Shown in pieces: positions 55,823 to 64,000 of a stretch of DNA of 64,000 nucleotides. Under the pieces are notes generated by a model. That model was not told where the DNA came from. It ran no database searches and saw only the letters and a list, made by a program, of their open reading frames with translations. Each line of letters begins with the position of its first letter. Within the stretch, counting starts at the first letter, position 1. This stretch comes from Rhodobacter sp. SY28-1 (GTDB lineage: Bacteria > Pseudomonadota > Alphaproteobacteria > Rhodobacterales > Rhodobacteraceae): positions 186,001 to 250,000 of the forward strand of contig NZ_STGH01000001.1 in the NCBI RefSeq assembly GCF_005222785.1, given 5' to 3'. The translations under genes were made by a program, and so were the position numbers.

Positions 55823-57250
55823 ATGCACAATCCTGAGGGGGAGACATCCGGTCACAGCATGGCAACCGTAGCAACTGGCTTTCAGGCCCAGGACGCCGGG
55901 GCCAACTGGGTGCGCCTCAGGACACTGATCCTCCTGCGCTGGATGGCCATCGCAGGCCAGATCGCCGCGATCCTTGTCGCAAGCCAGCTTTACGGCCTGG
56001 ACCTGCCCCTCGGGCTTTCCGCCCTTGCGGTGGGCGTATCCGTCGTCGTGAACCTGCTTCTGGTCGCCCTCTTCCCGGAAAACCGCAGGCTGTCGGAAGC
56101 CGAAGCGTTCCTGACTCTGCTCTTCGACCTTGGTCAGCTGGCAGTGCTGATCTTCCTGACCGGCGGGTTGACCAACCCCTTCGCGATCCTCGTGCTTGCC
56201 CCGGTCACCATCTCGGCCAGCGTCCTGCGCCTGCGGTCCACCATTGCGCTGGGCGCACTGGCGATCCTGATCGTCACCGCCGCCCTCTTCTGGCACCTGC
56301 CCCTGCGCTTCGCCGACGGGCGCGAACTGCTGATTCCGCCGCTGTTCGTCTTCGGCTTCTGGCTGTCGATCGTGATCGGCATCCTGTTCCTCGGCCTCTA
56401 CTCGCGCCGGGTCGCAACCGAGATGCGCTCGATGTCCGAGGCGCTGTTGGCGACACAGATGGCCCTGGCACGAGAGCAGAAGCTGACCGACCTCGCAGGA
56501 GTTGTTGCCGCAGCCGCGCATGAACTTGGCACGCCCCTGGCCACCATCAAGCTGGTCAGCGCTGAACTGATCGAAGAGCTTTCGGACCAGCCCGACCTGC
56601 AAGAGGACGCCCGCCTGATCCGCGAACAGGCCGACCGCTGCCGGGACATCCTGCGTGACATGGGACGGGCCGGAAAGGATGACCGGCACCTTCGCCAGGC
56701 CCCCTTGTCCGCCGTCCTGCGCGAAGCAGCCGAGCCGCATCTTGCCCGCGGAAAGCAGGTCGAGTTCGGTTTTGGCCCCATGCAGGACGGAAAACCCGAC
56801 CAACCGTCGATCCAACGTCGCCCCGAAGTTATCCATGGCTTGCGGAACCTCGTCCAGAATGCCGTCGACTTTGCCCGCTCACGGGTCTGGGTCGAAGGCG
56901 AATGGTCTGAAAGACGAATCGTCGTGCGCATCACGGATGACGGGGACGGCTTTCCGCCCAGCGTCATCGGCCGGATCGGCGATCCTTTTGTCCGGGCCCG
57001 CCGGACAGAGCCGGAACCGGAAAAGCGTCCGGGCTATGAAGGCATGGGGCTTGGCCTCTTCATCGCAAAGACGCTGCTGGAACGGTCCGGTGCCGAGCTG
57101 TCCTTTGCCAATGCGACCGATCCCTTTCTTGCCCCCAAGGACCGCCCCGAACGCTCGGGCGCGGTGATCGAGGCGGTCTGGGACACCGCCAATCTGGTCG
57201 CGCCATCCACACCCGGCGGGCTGGGAGAGAACCAGCCGATCTCCGAATAG
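55823..57250 (+). CDS. regB: Redox sensor histidine kinase RegB/PrrB
   Basis: 475 residues. Six membrane helices (about 30-195) include the quinone-sensing loop GGLTNPF. Phospho-acceptor H233 is in AAAAHELGTPLATI. The redox-active Cys is C273 in EQADRCRDILRDMG, the same 40-residue distance from the His as in Rhodobacter capsulatus (H225, C265). ATP-binding motifs are NLVQNAVDFA, DDGDGF and GMGLGLFIAK. An internal ATG at 55859 is an alternative start. Divergent from senC by 59 bp. Confidence 0.96.
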   Translation: MHNPEGETSGHSMATVATGFQAQDAGANWVRLRTLILLRWMAIAGQIAAILVASQLYGLDLPLGLSALAVGVSVVVNLLLVALFPENRRLSEAEAFLTLLFDLGQLAVLIFLTGGLTNPFAILVLAPVTISASVLRLRSTIALGALAILIVTAALFWHLPLRFADGRELLIPPLFVFGFWLSIVIGILFLGLYSRRVATEMRSMSEALLATQMALAREQKLTDLAGVVAAAAHELGTPLATIKLVSAELIEELSDQPDLQEDARLIREQADRCRDILRDMGRAGKDDRHLRQAPLSAVLREAAEPHLARGKQVEFGFGPMQDGKPDQPSIQRRPEVIHGLRNLVQNAVDFARSRVWVEGEWSERRIVVRITDDGDGFPPSVIGRIGDPFVRARRTEPEPEKRPGYEGMGLGLFIAKTLLERSGAELSFANATDPFLAPKDRPERSGAVIEAVWDTANLVAPSTPGGLGENQPISE

Positions 57251-57323
57251 GGCCGGATTAACCGGCGATTAACTGTTCCGCGCCAAGGTTTGAATCAAGT
57301 TTGATCCTTTCCGGGGTTCCTGA

Positions 57324-58895
57324 GTGATGGGTGATCTGGCAATGGCGGCGGGAATGGTGCTGGCGGCGTTTCTGGTCGCGTTTTCGGCACTGGCGTTCAT
57401 GCAGGCCTGGGCCACGCGGCATCCGGCCCGGGCCCCCAGTATCTTTGAACCGACCCCGAACCAGATTGCCTTTCTGTTCAACGGCGAACGGCTGATCGAC
57501 GCGACGGCCTCGGCGCGGGTGATCCTGCCCGAAGGCGAAGACCAGCGCGCCTGGGGGCGGCTGATGGCCCGCTTTGGCGCGGACTTTCCCAATCTGACCG
57601 AACGGCTCGCCGCCCTGCCGCGCCTGGGCCAGATCCAGATTTCCTCGCAACCAGGGACCTCGCCCCCCCTGGTCCTGAAGGCTGAACATCTGTCCGGCCT
57701 CACGCGCCTGACGATCAACGGCGGGCAATCCGACCTGCCCCAGAACCAGACCGATGCCGCCACCTCGGCCGCCCTGCATCAAGAGGTCATGGCACAGCGC
57801 GCCGTCCTGTCGCGCTCGCCGGTCCTTATGTGGAAAGAGGCCGCGGATGGCTCGGTGATCTGGGCGAACCACGCCTACCTGATCCGCGCGGTGGAACTTC
57901 TGCCCGATGGCGAAGACCTGTCCTGGCCCCTGCCCAGGCTTTTCGACCAGACGGCCGCAAACTCCGGCCGGGTGCCACGGCTGAAACTGCAGATGCCCAG
58001 CGGCCCGGAATGGTTCGATCTGGTACGGATGCCCCAGGGCGACGAAGCGCTCTGCTATGCCATGGCTGCCGACAAGGCGGTTCAGGCCGAAACTGCTCTG
58101 CGTGAGTTCATGCAGACCCTGACCAAGACCTTCGCCGACCTCCCCATCGGGCTTGCGATCTTCGACCGCTCCCGCTGCCTGCAGATGTTCAACCCCTCGC
58201 TGGCCGACCTTACCACCCTGCCGCCCGAGCTTTTGATCGCGCGTCCCACACTAAACGCCTTCCTCGATGCAATGCGCGCCCGGGCGATGATTCCCGAACC
58301 GCGCGACTACCGCAGCTGGCGCAAGCAGCTTGCCCGGCTGGAGGAAGAGGCCGCCATGGGCATCTTCGAAGAAACCTGGAGCCTGCCGGGCGGCCAGACC
58401 TACCGCGTGATCGGCCGCCCGCATCCGAACGGGGCGCTGGCATTCATGTTCGAGGACATCTCGAACGAAATGTCGCAGACCCGGCGCTATCGGGCGGACG
58501 TGGAACTGGGCCAGTCGGTGATCGACGCCGTCGAGGATGCCGTCGCGGTCTTCTCGCAGGGCGGTCAGCTGGTGATGTCCAACCATGCCTATGCCCAGCT
58601 TTGGCAGCATGACCCGCAGGTTCTCTTGTCCGAAGCCAGCATCACCACTCTCTGCGCCTGGTGGCGTGAGCATGCAGCGCCAACCCTCCTGTGGGACGAC
58701 GCCATCGACTTCGCCACCAGCGGCGACGACCGGTCACCCTGGGAAGGTGACGTGCGGCTTCTGGACGGGCGGCTGGTGTCCTGCCGGTTCCGGCCGCTGA
58801 CGGGCGGTGCGACGCTGATCTCGTTCCGCGTCCAGGGAACGATGGGCCTGACCCCAGTCCGGGACCCTTCGCACTTGGACATGCTTTCTGCCTGA
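57324..58895 (+). CDS. PAS-domain membrane protein without kinase domain
   Basis: 523 residues. One N-terminal helix (about 5-27, AAGMVLAAFLVAFSALAF) anchors it, then three PAS-like units appear: about 165-250 (LSRSPVLMWKEAADGSVIWAN), 260-390 (LTKTFADLPIGLAIFDRSRCL) and 400-505 (QSVIDAVEDAVAVFSQGGQLV). A coiled coil joins the units. The protein ends after the third unit with no HisKA or ATPase domain, GGDEF or EAL. It may sense a ligand and act by protein contact. It lies between regB and tsaE. Confidence 0.8.
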   Translation: MMGDLAMAAGMVLAAFLVAFSALAFMQAWATRHPARAPSIFEPTPNQIAFLFNGERLIDATASARVILPEGEDQRAWGRLMARFGADFPNLTERLAALPRLGQIQISSQPGTSPPLVLKAEHLSGLTRLTINGGQSDLPQNQTDAATSAALHQEVMAQRAVLSRSPVLMWKEAADGSVIWANHAYLIRAVELLPDGEDLSWPLPRLFDQTAANSGRVPRLKLQMPSGPEWFDLVRMPQGDEALCYAMAADKAVQAETALREFMQTLTKTFADLPIGLAIFDRSRCLQMFNPSLADLTTLPPELLIARPTLNAFLDAMRARAMIPEPRDYRSWRKQLARLEEEAAMGIFEETWSLPGGQTYRVIGRPHPNGALAFMFEDISNEMSQTRRYRADVELGQSVIDAVEDAVAVFSQGGQLVMSNHAYAQLWQHDPQVLLSEASITTLCAWWREHAAPTLLWDDAIDFATSGDDRSPWEGDVRLLDGRLVSCRFRPLTGGATLISFRVQGTMGLTPVRDPSHLDMLSA

Positions 58896-58932
58896 GACTT
58901 GCGGTGGCAATCCGGGCGGCTACAGTCCCGTC

Positions 58933-59400
58933 ATGCCCAACCCCGCCGAAATCGTCACGATCCCGCTTCCGACCGCCGCCGAGACCGAGGCGTTGGGCCG
59001 CAGGCTGGCGACCCTTGCCGGTCCGGGCGATGCGATCCTGCTGGAAGGCCCCATCGGAGCCGGGAAATCCTGCCTCGCCCGCGCCTTCATCCGCGCCCGA
59101 CTGGGTGAGGCGGAGGAAGTCCCCTCGCCGACCTTCACTCTGGTCCAGGTCTACGACGATGACGGCACCGAAATCTGGCATGCCGACCTTTACCGCCTGA
59201 CCCATCCGGACGAAGTCTGGGAACTCGGCCTCGATCAGGCGTTCGAGACCGCAATCTGCCTGGTGGAATGGCCCGACCGCCTTGGCAGTCACCTCCCCGC
59301 CGGCGCCCTGACCATCCGGCTGGAGGCCAAGGGGGAGGGTCGACAGGCCGTTGTCACCGGCGGCCGACCGGGCCTGGCCAGGGCCTTGGCGCATGACTGA
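58933..59400 (+). CDS. tsaE: tRNA threonylcarbamoyladenosine biosynthesis ATPase TsaE
   Basis: 155 residues. Walker A is LLEGPIGAGKSCLARAFI (about 33-50). SPTFTLVQVYD, the conserved HADLYRL and the ICLVEWPDRLG block are diagnostic. It supports TsaB/TsaD in making t6A37 of tRNAs. It overlaps the next gene by 8 bp, which begins the overlapping series tsaE-amgK-murU-addB-addA. Confidence 0.94.
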   Translation: MPNPAEIVTIPLPTAAETEALGRRLATLAGPGDAILLEGPIGAGKSCLARAFIRARLGEAEEVPSPTFTLVQVYDDDGTEIWHADLYRLTHPDEVWELGLDQAFETAICLVEWPDRLGSHLPAGALTIRLEAKGEGRQAVVTGGRPGLARALAHD

Positions 59401-60409
59401 CCGCGCCCACGATCTGACAGCATTTCTCCATCGCTCCGGATGGGGAGCGGCGGAGCGGCGGCATCTTGCAGGCGACGCCTCGGATCGCCGGTACGAACGG
59501 TTGCGGCTTGGCGCGGCGACCGCCGTCCTGATGGACAACCCGCCCGGAGGCGCCGACGACCCCGCGGCCTTTTCCGCCATGGCCCGGCACCTGCGCGCGC
59601 TTGGCCTCTCGGCCCCGGCGATCCTTGCGGAAGACCTTGCGCAAGGCTTCCTGCTGCTGGAGGACCTTGGCGACGACCTTTTCGCCCGTCTGGTCGCTGC
59701 CGACCCGACCCGCGAAGACCAGCTTTACGCCGCAGCGACCGACACGCTTTTGCACCTGCAGGCCGCCGCCCCGCCCTCAGGCCTGCCCAACCTTACCGCC
59801 GAAGACTGGGCCACCGCCGCAGGGTTCGCCCTCGACTGGTACGCCTTTGCGGCGTCGGGAACCCGCCCTGATCCAGCCGAATTCCACGCCGCCCTGACCA
59901 AAGCCTTGCAGGCCCATGCCGACGGCCCGCGCGTCTTGATCCTGCGCGACTTCCACGCCGAGAACCTGATCTGGCTACCCGGACGGGACAGCCTGGCGCG
60001 GACCGGGCTTCTCGACTTCCAACTCGGCCAGCTCGGCCAGCCCGGCTATGATCTGGTGTCACTTCTGCAAGACGCCCGCCGCGACGTCAGCCCGGCAACC
60101 GAAACCCGCATGATCGCCCGCTTCATCGCAGCAACGCAAACCGATCCGCAGGACTTTGCCGCCCACTATGCGACCTTAGGCGCCCAGCGCGCGCTGCGCA
60201 TTCTGGGTGTCTTCGCGCGGCTCTGCCTTGTGGCAGGCAAGCCCGGCTACCTGCCCTTGATCCCCCACGTCTGGAGCCAGTTGCAAGCCAACCTCGCACA
60301 TCCGGCCCTTGCCGATCTTCGCGCGGTCTGCGACCGGGTCCTGCCTGCTCCGACACCCGACCTCCTGCAGAAAATCAAAGCGCAATGCCCGCCTACCCCT
60401 TCCCGCTGA
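59393..60409 (+). CDS. amgK: Aminoglycoside-phosphotransferase-fold kinase, AmgK-like
   Basis: 338 residues. The ATG at 59393 lies in the end of tsaE. The kinase features are LAGDASDRRYERL (nucleotide loop), VLLMDNPP-like start, the catalytic ILRDFHAENLIWL (Asp and Asn) and GLLDFQLGQLG (metal Asp). Pseudomonas AmgK phosphorylates MurNAc or GlcNAc at C1 for peptidoglycan recycling. The coupled murU-like gene supports that role here. The position after tsaE is conserved in alphaproteobacteria. Confidence 0.88.
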   Translation: MTDRAHDLTAFLHRSGWGAAERRHLAGDASDRRYERLRLGAATAVLMDNPPGGADDPAAFSAMARHLRALGLSAPAILAEDLAQGFLLLEDLGDDLFARLVAADPTREDQLYAAATDTLLHLQAAAPPSGLPNLTAEDWATAAGFALDWYAFAASGTRPDPAEFHAALTKALQAHADGPRVLILRDFHAENLIWLPGRDSLARTGLLDFQLGQLGQPGYDLVSLLQDARRDVSPATETRMIARFIAATQTDPQDFAAHYATLGAQRALRILGVFARLCLVAGKPGYLPLIPHVWSQLQANLAHPALADLRAVCDRVLPAPTPDLLQKIKAQCPPTPSR

Positions 60410-61089
60410 TGCTCTTCGCCGCCGGGTTCGGCACCCGGATGAAGGCGCTGACCGCAGACCGGCCCAAACCGCTGATCCCGGTCACGGGGCGGGCGCTGAT
60501 CGACCACGCGCTGGATGTCGCCACTGCGGCCGACGTGGGGCGCATCGTCGTCAACACCCACTACCGGGCCGAACAGATGGCCGCGCATCTGGCGGGCAGC
60601 GGCGTCACGATCAGCCACGAGGCCGACCGGATTCTGGAAACCGGCGGGGGCCTCAAGGCCGCCTTGCCGCTCCTTGGCGACGGGCCGGTAGCGATCCTGA
60701 ACAGCGATGGCATCTGGACCGGGGCCAACCCGCTGCAAACCCTCGCCGTCGCCTGGGACAACACTAGAATGGAGGCGCTTCTCCTCCTCCTGCCGCTGGA
60801 CCGCACCCGCGCGCATGGGCCAAAGGGTGATTTCCGTGTCGATGCCGAAGGCCGCCTCTCGCGCGGGGCCGGGGGTGAGGATCACGTCTACATCGGCGCC
60901 CAGATCATCAACCCAGACCGCGTCCGCGCCTTCCCCGACGAGGTCTTTTCGCTGAACCGCGTCTGGGACCAGATGATCGCCGCCGGCACCGCCTTCGGCG
61001 TCCTGCATCCCGGCGACTGGTGCGATGTCGGCCACCCGGAGGGGATTGCCGAGGCCGAGCGCCTGCTGCACGATGCCCGGCATGGCTAA
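60385..61089 (+). CDS. murU: Nucleotidyltransferase, MurU-like
   Basis: 234 residues. The nucleotide-binding segment is MLFAAGFGTRMKALTADRPKPLIPVTG, and metal Asp lies in AILNSDGIW. MurU makes UDP-MurNAc from MurNAc 1-phosphate. The first ATG (60385) overlaps the kinase gene by 25 bp; an alternative ATG at 60409 overlaps the stop as TGATG but would start directly at the motif. It is followed, overlapping, by addB. Confidence 0.88.
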   Translation: MPAYPFPLMLFAAGFGTRMKALTADRPKPLIPVTGRALIDHALDVATAADVGRIVVNTHYRAEQMAAHLAGSGVTISHEADRILETGGGLKAALPLLGDGPVAILNSDGIWTGANPLQTLAVAWDNTRMEALLLLLPLDRTRAHGPKGDFRVDAEGRLSRGAGGEDHVYIGAQIINPDRVRAFPDEVFSLNRVWDQMIAAGTAFGVLHPGDWCDVGHPEGIAEAERLLHDARHG

Positions 61090-63979
61090 GCCTGTTTCCC
61101 TTTTCGCACTGCCGCCCGGCGTGGATTTTCCCGCCGAACTGGTCGCAGGGCTACTGGAACAGATGGCCGGAAAACCGCCCGAGGCGATGGCCCGGGTCAC
61201 CCTGATCGTGAACACTCAGCGCATGCGGCGGCGGGTCGTGGAATGCCTGCAGGGCTATGGGGCGCGGCTCCTTCCCCGCATCCTTCTGGTGACCGAGGCC
61301 GCCACCCTGGCAAATCTGCCCCTGCCGCAGCCCATCTCGCCCCTTCGGCGCAGGCTGGTTCTGTCCGTTCTCCTCGACAGCCTTCTGGCCACCGGAACCA
61401 CGCATTTCCCCCGCGCCGCGCTGTATGAACTGGCCGACAGCCTCGCCGGATTGATGGAGGAGATGCAGGGCGAAGGCATCACGCCCGGCCGGATCGCCGC
61501 GCTGGACGTCGCCAACCATTCCGCCCACTGGGCGCGCACCCAGGCCTTCCTTGGCATCGTGTCCGAGGCATTGGCAGGCGACGCGCCGGATGCCGAGGCG
61601 ATCCTGCGCCAGGTGGTCGCGGGCCTGCCCGACAGCTGGGCCGCAGTGCCACCCCCCGGGCCAGTGATCCTTGCAGGCTCGACCGGGTCACGCGGGACGA
61701 CTGCGCTTCTGATGCAGGCCATCGCTCAGCTGCCGCAGGGCGCAATCGTTCTGCCGGGCTACGACTTCGATCTTCCGCCAGAAGTCTGGGACGGCATGGA
61801 CGACGTGCTTAGCGCCGAGGATCATCCGCAGTTCCGGTTCCGCAGGCTAATGGACCTACTTGGATGCGGTCCGCTGGACGTCCAGCCATGGACCACCACC
61901 CCCGCGCCCGACCCCCAGCGGAACAAGCTCATTTCTTTGTCGCTTCGCCCCGCGCCGACGACGCATCAATGGCTGGCCGAGGGTCCCCATCTGCCCGATC
62001 TTGTCGATGCCACCGAGGGGCTGACGTTGCTGGAAGCCCCCAGCCCGCGATCCGAGGCCGTTGCCATCGCGCTGGTCCTGCGCAAGGCGGCGGAGGATGG
62101 CACCCGCGCGGCCCTCATCTCGCCCGACCGCAACCTGACCCGCCGCGTGACTGCCGCGCTTGACCGCTGGGGCATCCGCCCCGACGATTCGGCCGGGCGC
62201 CCTCTGGCTCTCTCCGCTCCCGGGCGGCTGATGCGGCAGGTCGCGGCGCTCTTTGGACAGAAGCTGACGTCGGACGCCCTCCTCGCGCTCCTCAAGCACC
62301 CGCTTGCCTTCACCGGCGCCGGTCGCGGCCCGCACCTGATCCTGACCCGCGAGCTGGAGCTTCACATCCGGCGCAACGGCCCCGCCTTCCCGACGGCCGA
62401 CAGCCTGCGGCACTGGGCCACGCTGTCCGGTCTGTCTCAGGCGGAGGATTGGGCCGGGATCGTCGCCGACACGCTGTGCGGCCACGAAATGCTTGGGCGG
62501 CAATCGCTGTCGGATTACGTCGCCCTGCACCTGCGCCTGACCGAGCGTCTGGCAGCAGGGTTCGACACGTCCGGAAGCAGCGCGCTTTGGCAAAAGGCAG
62601 CCGGGGAAGAGGCGCAGACGGCGCTGGCCGAATTGCAGCAAGAAGCCTCGGCAGCGGGCGACATGACGCCGATGGACTATGCGGGCATCTTCCTCGGTGT
62701 CCTGCAGCGGCACGAGGTGCGCGAAACCGAAAGCGTGCATCCCGGCATAATGATCTGGGGCACGCTGGAAAGCCGGGTTCAAGGCGCCGACCTCGTGATC
62801 CTTGGTGGCCTCAACGACGGAACCTGGCCCGCGCAACCACCGCCCGATCCCTGGCTGAACCGGGCGATGCGGAAAGAGGCGGGGCTTCTCTTGCCCGAAC
62901 GCCGGATCGGCCTGTCCGCACACGACTACCAGCAGGCGGTGGCCGCGCCTCAAGTCGTTCTCAGCCGGTCCAAGCGCAGCAGCGAGGCGGAAACCGTCGC
63001 CTCACGCTGGCTGAACCGGCTGGTGAACCTGATGGCGGGTCTTCCGACCAGACGTGGCCCGGAAGCCCTGGCAGAGATGCGCAAAAGGGGCGACACTTGG
63101 CTGCAATTGGCTCAGGCCTTCGATGCCCCGCCCAGGGTCGATGCGACCCTGCGCCCCTCACCCCGCCCCCCGGTCGCCGCCCGCCCGCGCAAGCTGTCGG
63201 TGACCGAGATCAAGACCCTGATCCGCGACCCCTATGCCATCTACGCGCGCCATGTTCTCAAGCTGAAACCGCTCGACCCGCTGCGCCCCGAAGCCGACCC
63301 GCGTCTGCGCGGCGTGGTGCTGCACGAGATCCTGGAAATCTTCCTCCGCCAAGGGGGCGGTCCGCGCGAAACGCTGCTGTCCATCGCCGACGCCGTCCTC
63401 GCTGACCGCGTGGCCTGGCCCCTTGCCCGCACGATCTGGCGCAGCCGCATCGCCAAGGCCGCCGACGCCTTCCTCACCTTCTCCGCCTCGACTGGCGGCC
63501 AACCCGTGCTGCTGGAAGAAAAGGGTGCTGTGCAGGTTCCGGGCCTCGACTTCACGCTGACCGGCAAGCCGGACCGGATCGACCGGCTGGCGGATGGTCG
63601 GCTACTGCTCATCGACTACAAGACCGGCGATCCGCCGTCTCCGGCGCAGCAGGAGCATTTCGACAAGCAACTGCTTCTCCTTGCCGCGATGGCCGAAGGC
63701 GGCGGGTTCAAGGGGCTGGGGCCCGAAGAGGTGGCCCGCGTGGTCTATGTGGGCCTCAAGGCCCAGCTGAAGCTGTCCGACATCACCCTCGAACCCGGAC
63801 AAGTCGCCACCGGCTGGGCCGAGTTCGGCAAGCTGATGACGTCCTATGCGCGGCCGACCCAAGGCTACACGGCCCGCCGCGCGCTGGAAAAGACCACGGA
63901 CGCAAGCGACTACGACCACCTCTCGCGCTACGGCGAATGGGAGATGACCGACACCCCGACCCCTGAAAGCCTGACATGA
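61082..63979 (+). CDS. addB: Double-strand-break repair protein AddB
   Basis: 965 residues. With AddA it forms a helicase-nuclease that processes DNA ends for RecA-dependent repair. N-terminal inactive helicase-like domains lead to a C-terminal PD-(D/E)xK nuclease with GVVLHEILEIF, GKPDRIDRL and LLIDYKTGDP (catalytic Asp and Lys). The nuclease region has no cysteines, so the iron-sulfur cluster of Bacillus AddB is absent, as is usual in alphaproteobacteria. I use the ATG at 61082; 61073 and 61025 are other in-frame ATGs. It overlaps both neighbours. Confidence 0.93.
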   Translation: MAKPVSLFALPPGVDFPAELVAGLLEQMAGKPPEAMARVTLIVNTQRMRRRVVECLQGYGARLLPRILLVTEAATLANLPLPQPISPLRRRLVLSVLLDSLLATGTTHFPRAALYELADSLAGLMEEMQGEGITPGRIAALDVANHSAHWARTQAFLGIVSEALAGDAPDAEAILRQVVAGLPDSWAAVPPPGPVILAGSTGSRGTTALLMQAIAQLPQGAIVLPGYDFDLPPEVWDGMDDVLSAEDHPQFRFRRLMDLLGCGPLDVQPWTTTPAPDPQRNKLISLSLRPAPTTHQWLAEGPHLPDLVDATEGLTLLEAPSPRSEAVAIALVLRKAAEDGTRAALISPDRNLTRRVTAALDRWGIRPDDSAGRPLALSAPGRLMRQVAALFGQKLTSDALLALLKHPLAFTGAGRGPHLILTRELELHIRRNGPAFPTADSLRHWATLSGLSQAEDWAGIVADTLCGHEMLGRQSLSDYVALHLRLTERLAAGFDTSGSSALWQKAAGEEAQTALAELQQEASAAGDMTPMDYAGIFLGVLQRHEVRETESVHPGIMIWGTLESRVQGADLVILGGLNDGTWPAQPPPDPWLNRAMRKEAGLLLPERRIGLSAHDYQQAVAAPQVVLSRSKRSSEAETVASRWLNRLVNLMAGLPTRRGPEALAEMRKRGDTWLQLAQAFDAPPRVDATLRPSPRPPVAARPRKLSVTEIKTLIRDPYAIYARHVLKLKPLDPLRPEADPRLRGVVLHEILEIFLRQGGGPRETLLSIADAVLADRVAWPLARTIWRSRIAKAADAFLTFSASTGGQPVLLEEKGAVQVPGLDFTLTGKPDRIDRLADGRLLLIDYKTGDPPSPAQQEHFDKQLLLLAAMAEGGGFKGLGPEEVARVVYVGLKAQLKLSDITLEPGQVATGWAEFGKLMTSYARPTQGYTARRALEKTTDASDYDHLSRYGEWEMTDTPTPESLT

Positions 63980-64000
63980 CCCAGGCCTTCACCCGCCAGA
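63976..64000 (+). CDS. addA: AddA, first eight codons (3' end outside window)
   Basis: An ATG at 63976 overlaps the addB stop as ATGA and reads MTQAFTRQ to the edge. In alphaproteobacteria addA follows addB directly, so the call rests on position rather than on sequence content. Confidence 0.7.

Overview
The window is 64 kb of high-GC bacterial chromosome, almost fully coding. It reads as an alphaproteobacterium of the Rhodobacteraceae type. The main reason is the redox-regulator set regB / senC-regA-hvrA in the arrangement known from Rhodobacter. The addB-addA, tsaE-amgK-murU and urtABCDE blocks fit as well. I see no rRNA, tRNA, CRISPR array, transposase or plasmid or phage gene.

Layout. 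0-2.8 kb: end of a glycogen locus (glgC partial, glgX). 2.9-4.4 kb: an FAD/NAD(P)-binding protein. 4.5-10.6 kb: a urea ABC transporter operon transcribed leftward (urtA-B-C-D-E), with an unlisted 58-codon ORF that is translationally coupled between urtB and urtC. 11-14 kb: DUF4202, a YihY-type membrane protein, an aldo/keto reductase and a CxxC protein. 14-21.3 kb: glutamate synthase, with gltD and gltB separated by two unrelated small genes.

21.5-44.7 kb is the most interesting part, a sugar catabolic island. It carries three complete sugar ABC transporters, three GntR-family regulators (two of them unusual paralogs with two winged-helix domains each), a GAF histidine kinase with a LuxR-type response regulator, and enzymes for two routes. 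The first route matches non-phosphorylative L-fucose breakdown: L-fucose dehydrogenase-like SDR, enolase-superfamily enzyme, 2-keto-3-deoxy-L-fuconate dehydrogenase-like SDR and FAH-type diketo acid hydrolase. The second contains an SMP-30 lactonase, a zinc alcohol dehydrogenase, a tagaturonate/mannonate reductase-like enzyme and a PfkB 2-keto-3-deoxygluconate-type kinase, which would fit L-galactonate or a related aldonate. L-fucose is 6-deoxy-L-galactose, so the two halves may serve stereochemically related sugars; this is inference.

44.7-53 kb: small membrane and secreted proteins, then GtrA, a GT-C-like membrane protein, GT2 and GT8 glycosyltransferases interleaved with ahcY and an HD hydrolase. 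53-57.3 kb: a LysR regulator with a divergent 56-residue ORF, then hvrA-regA-senC and the divergent regB. 57.3-64 kb: a PAS-only membrane protein, then tsaE, amgK-like, murU-like, addB and the first codons of addA in a tightly overlapping series.

A recurrent architectural signal: in all three ABC operons where the binding-protein gene comes first, a strong GC-rich hairpin lies 8-14 nt after its stop codon and before the other transporter genes. Starts were adjusted to ribosome-binding sites where these were clear, including TTG starts for one SDR and for hvrA.
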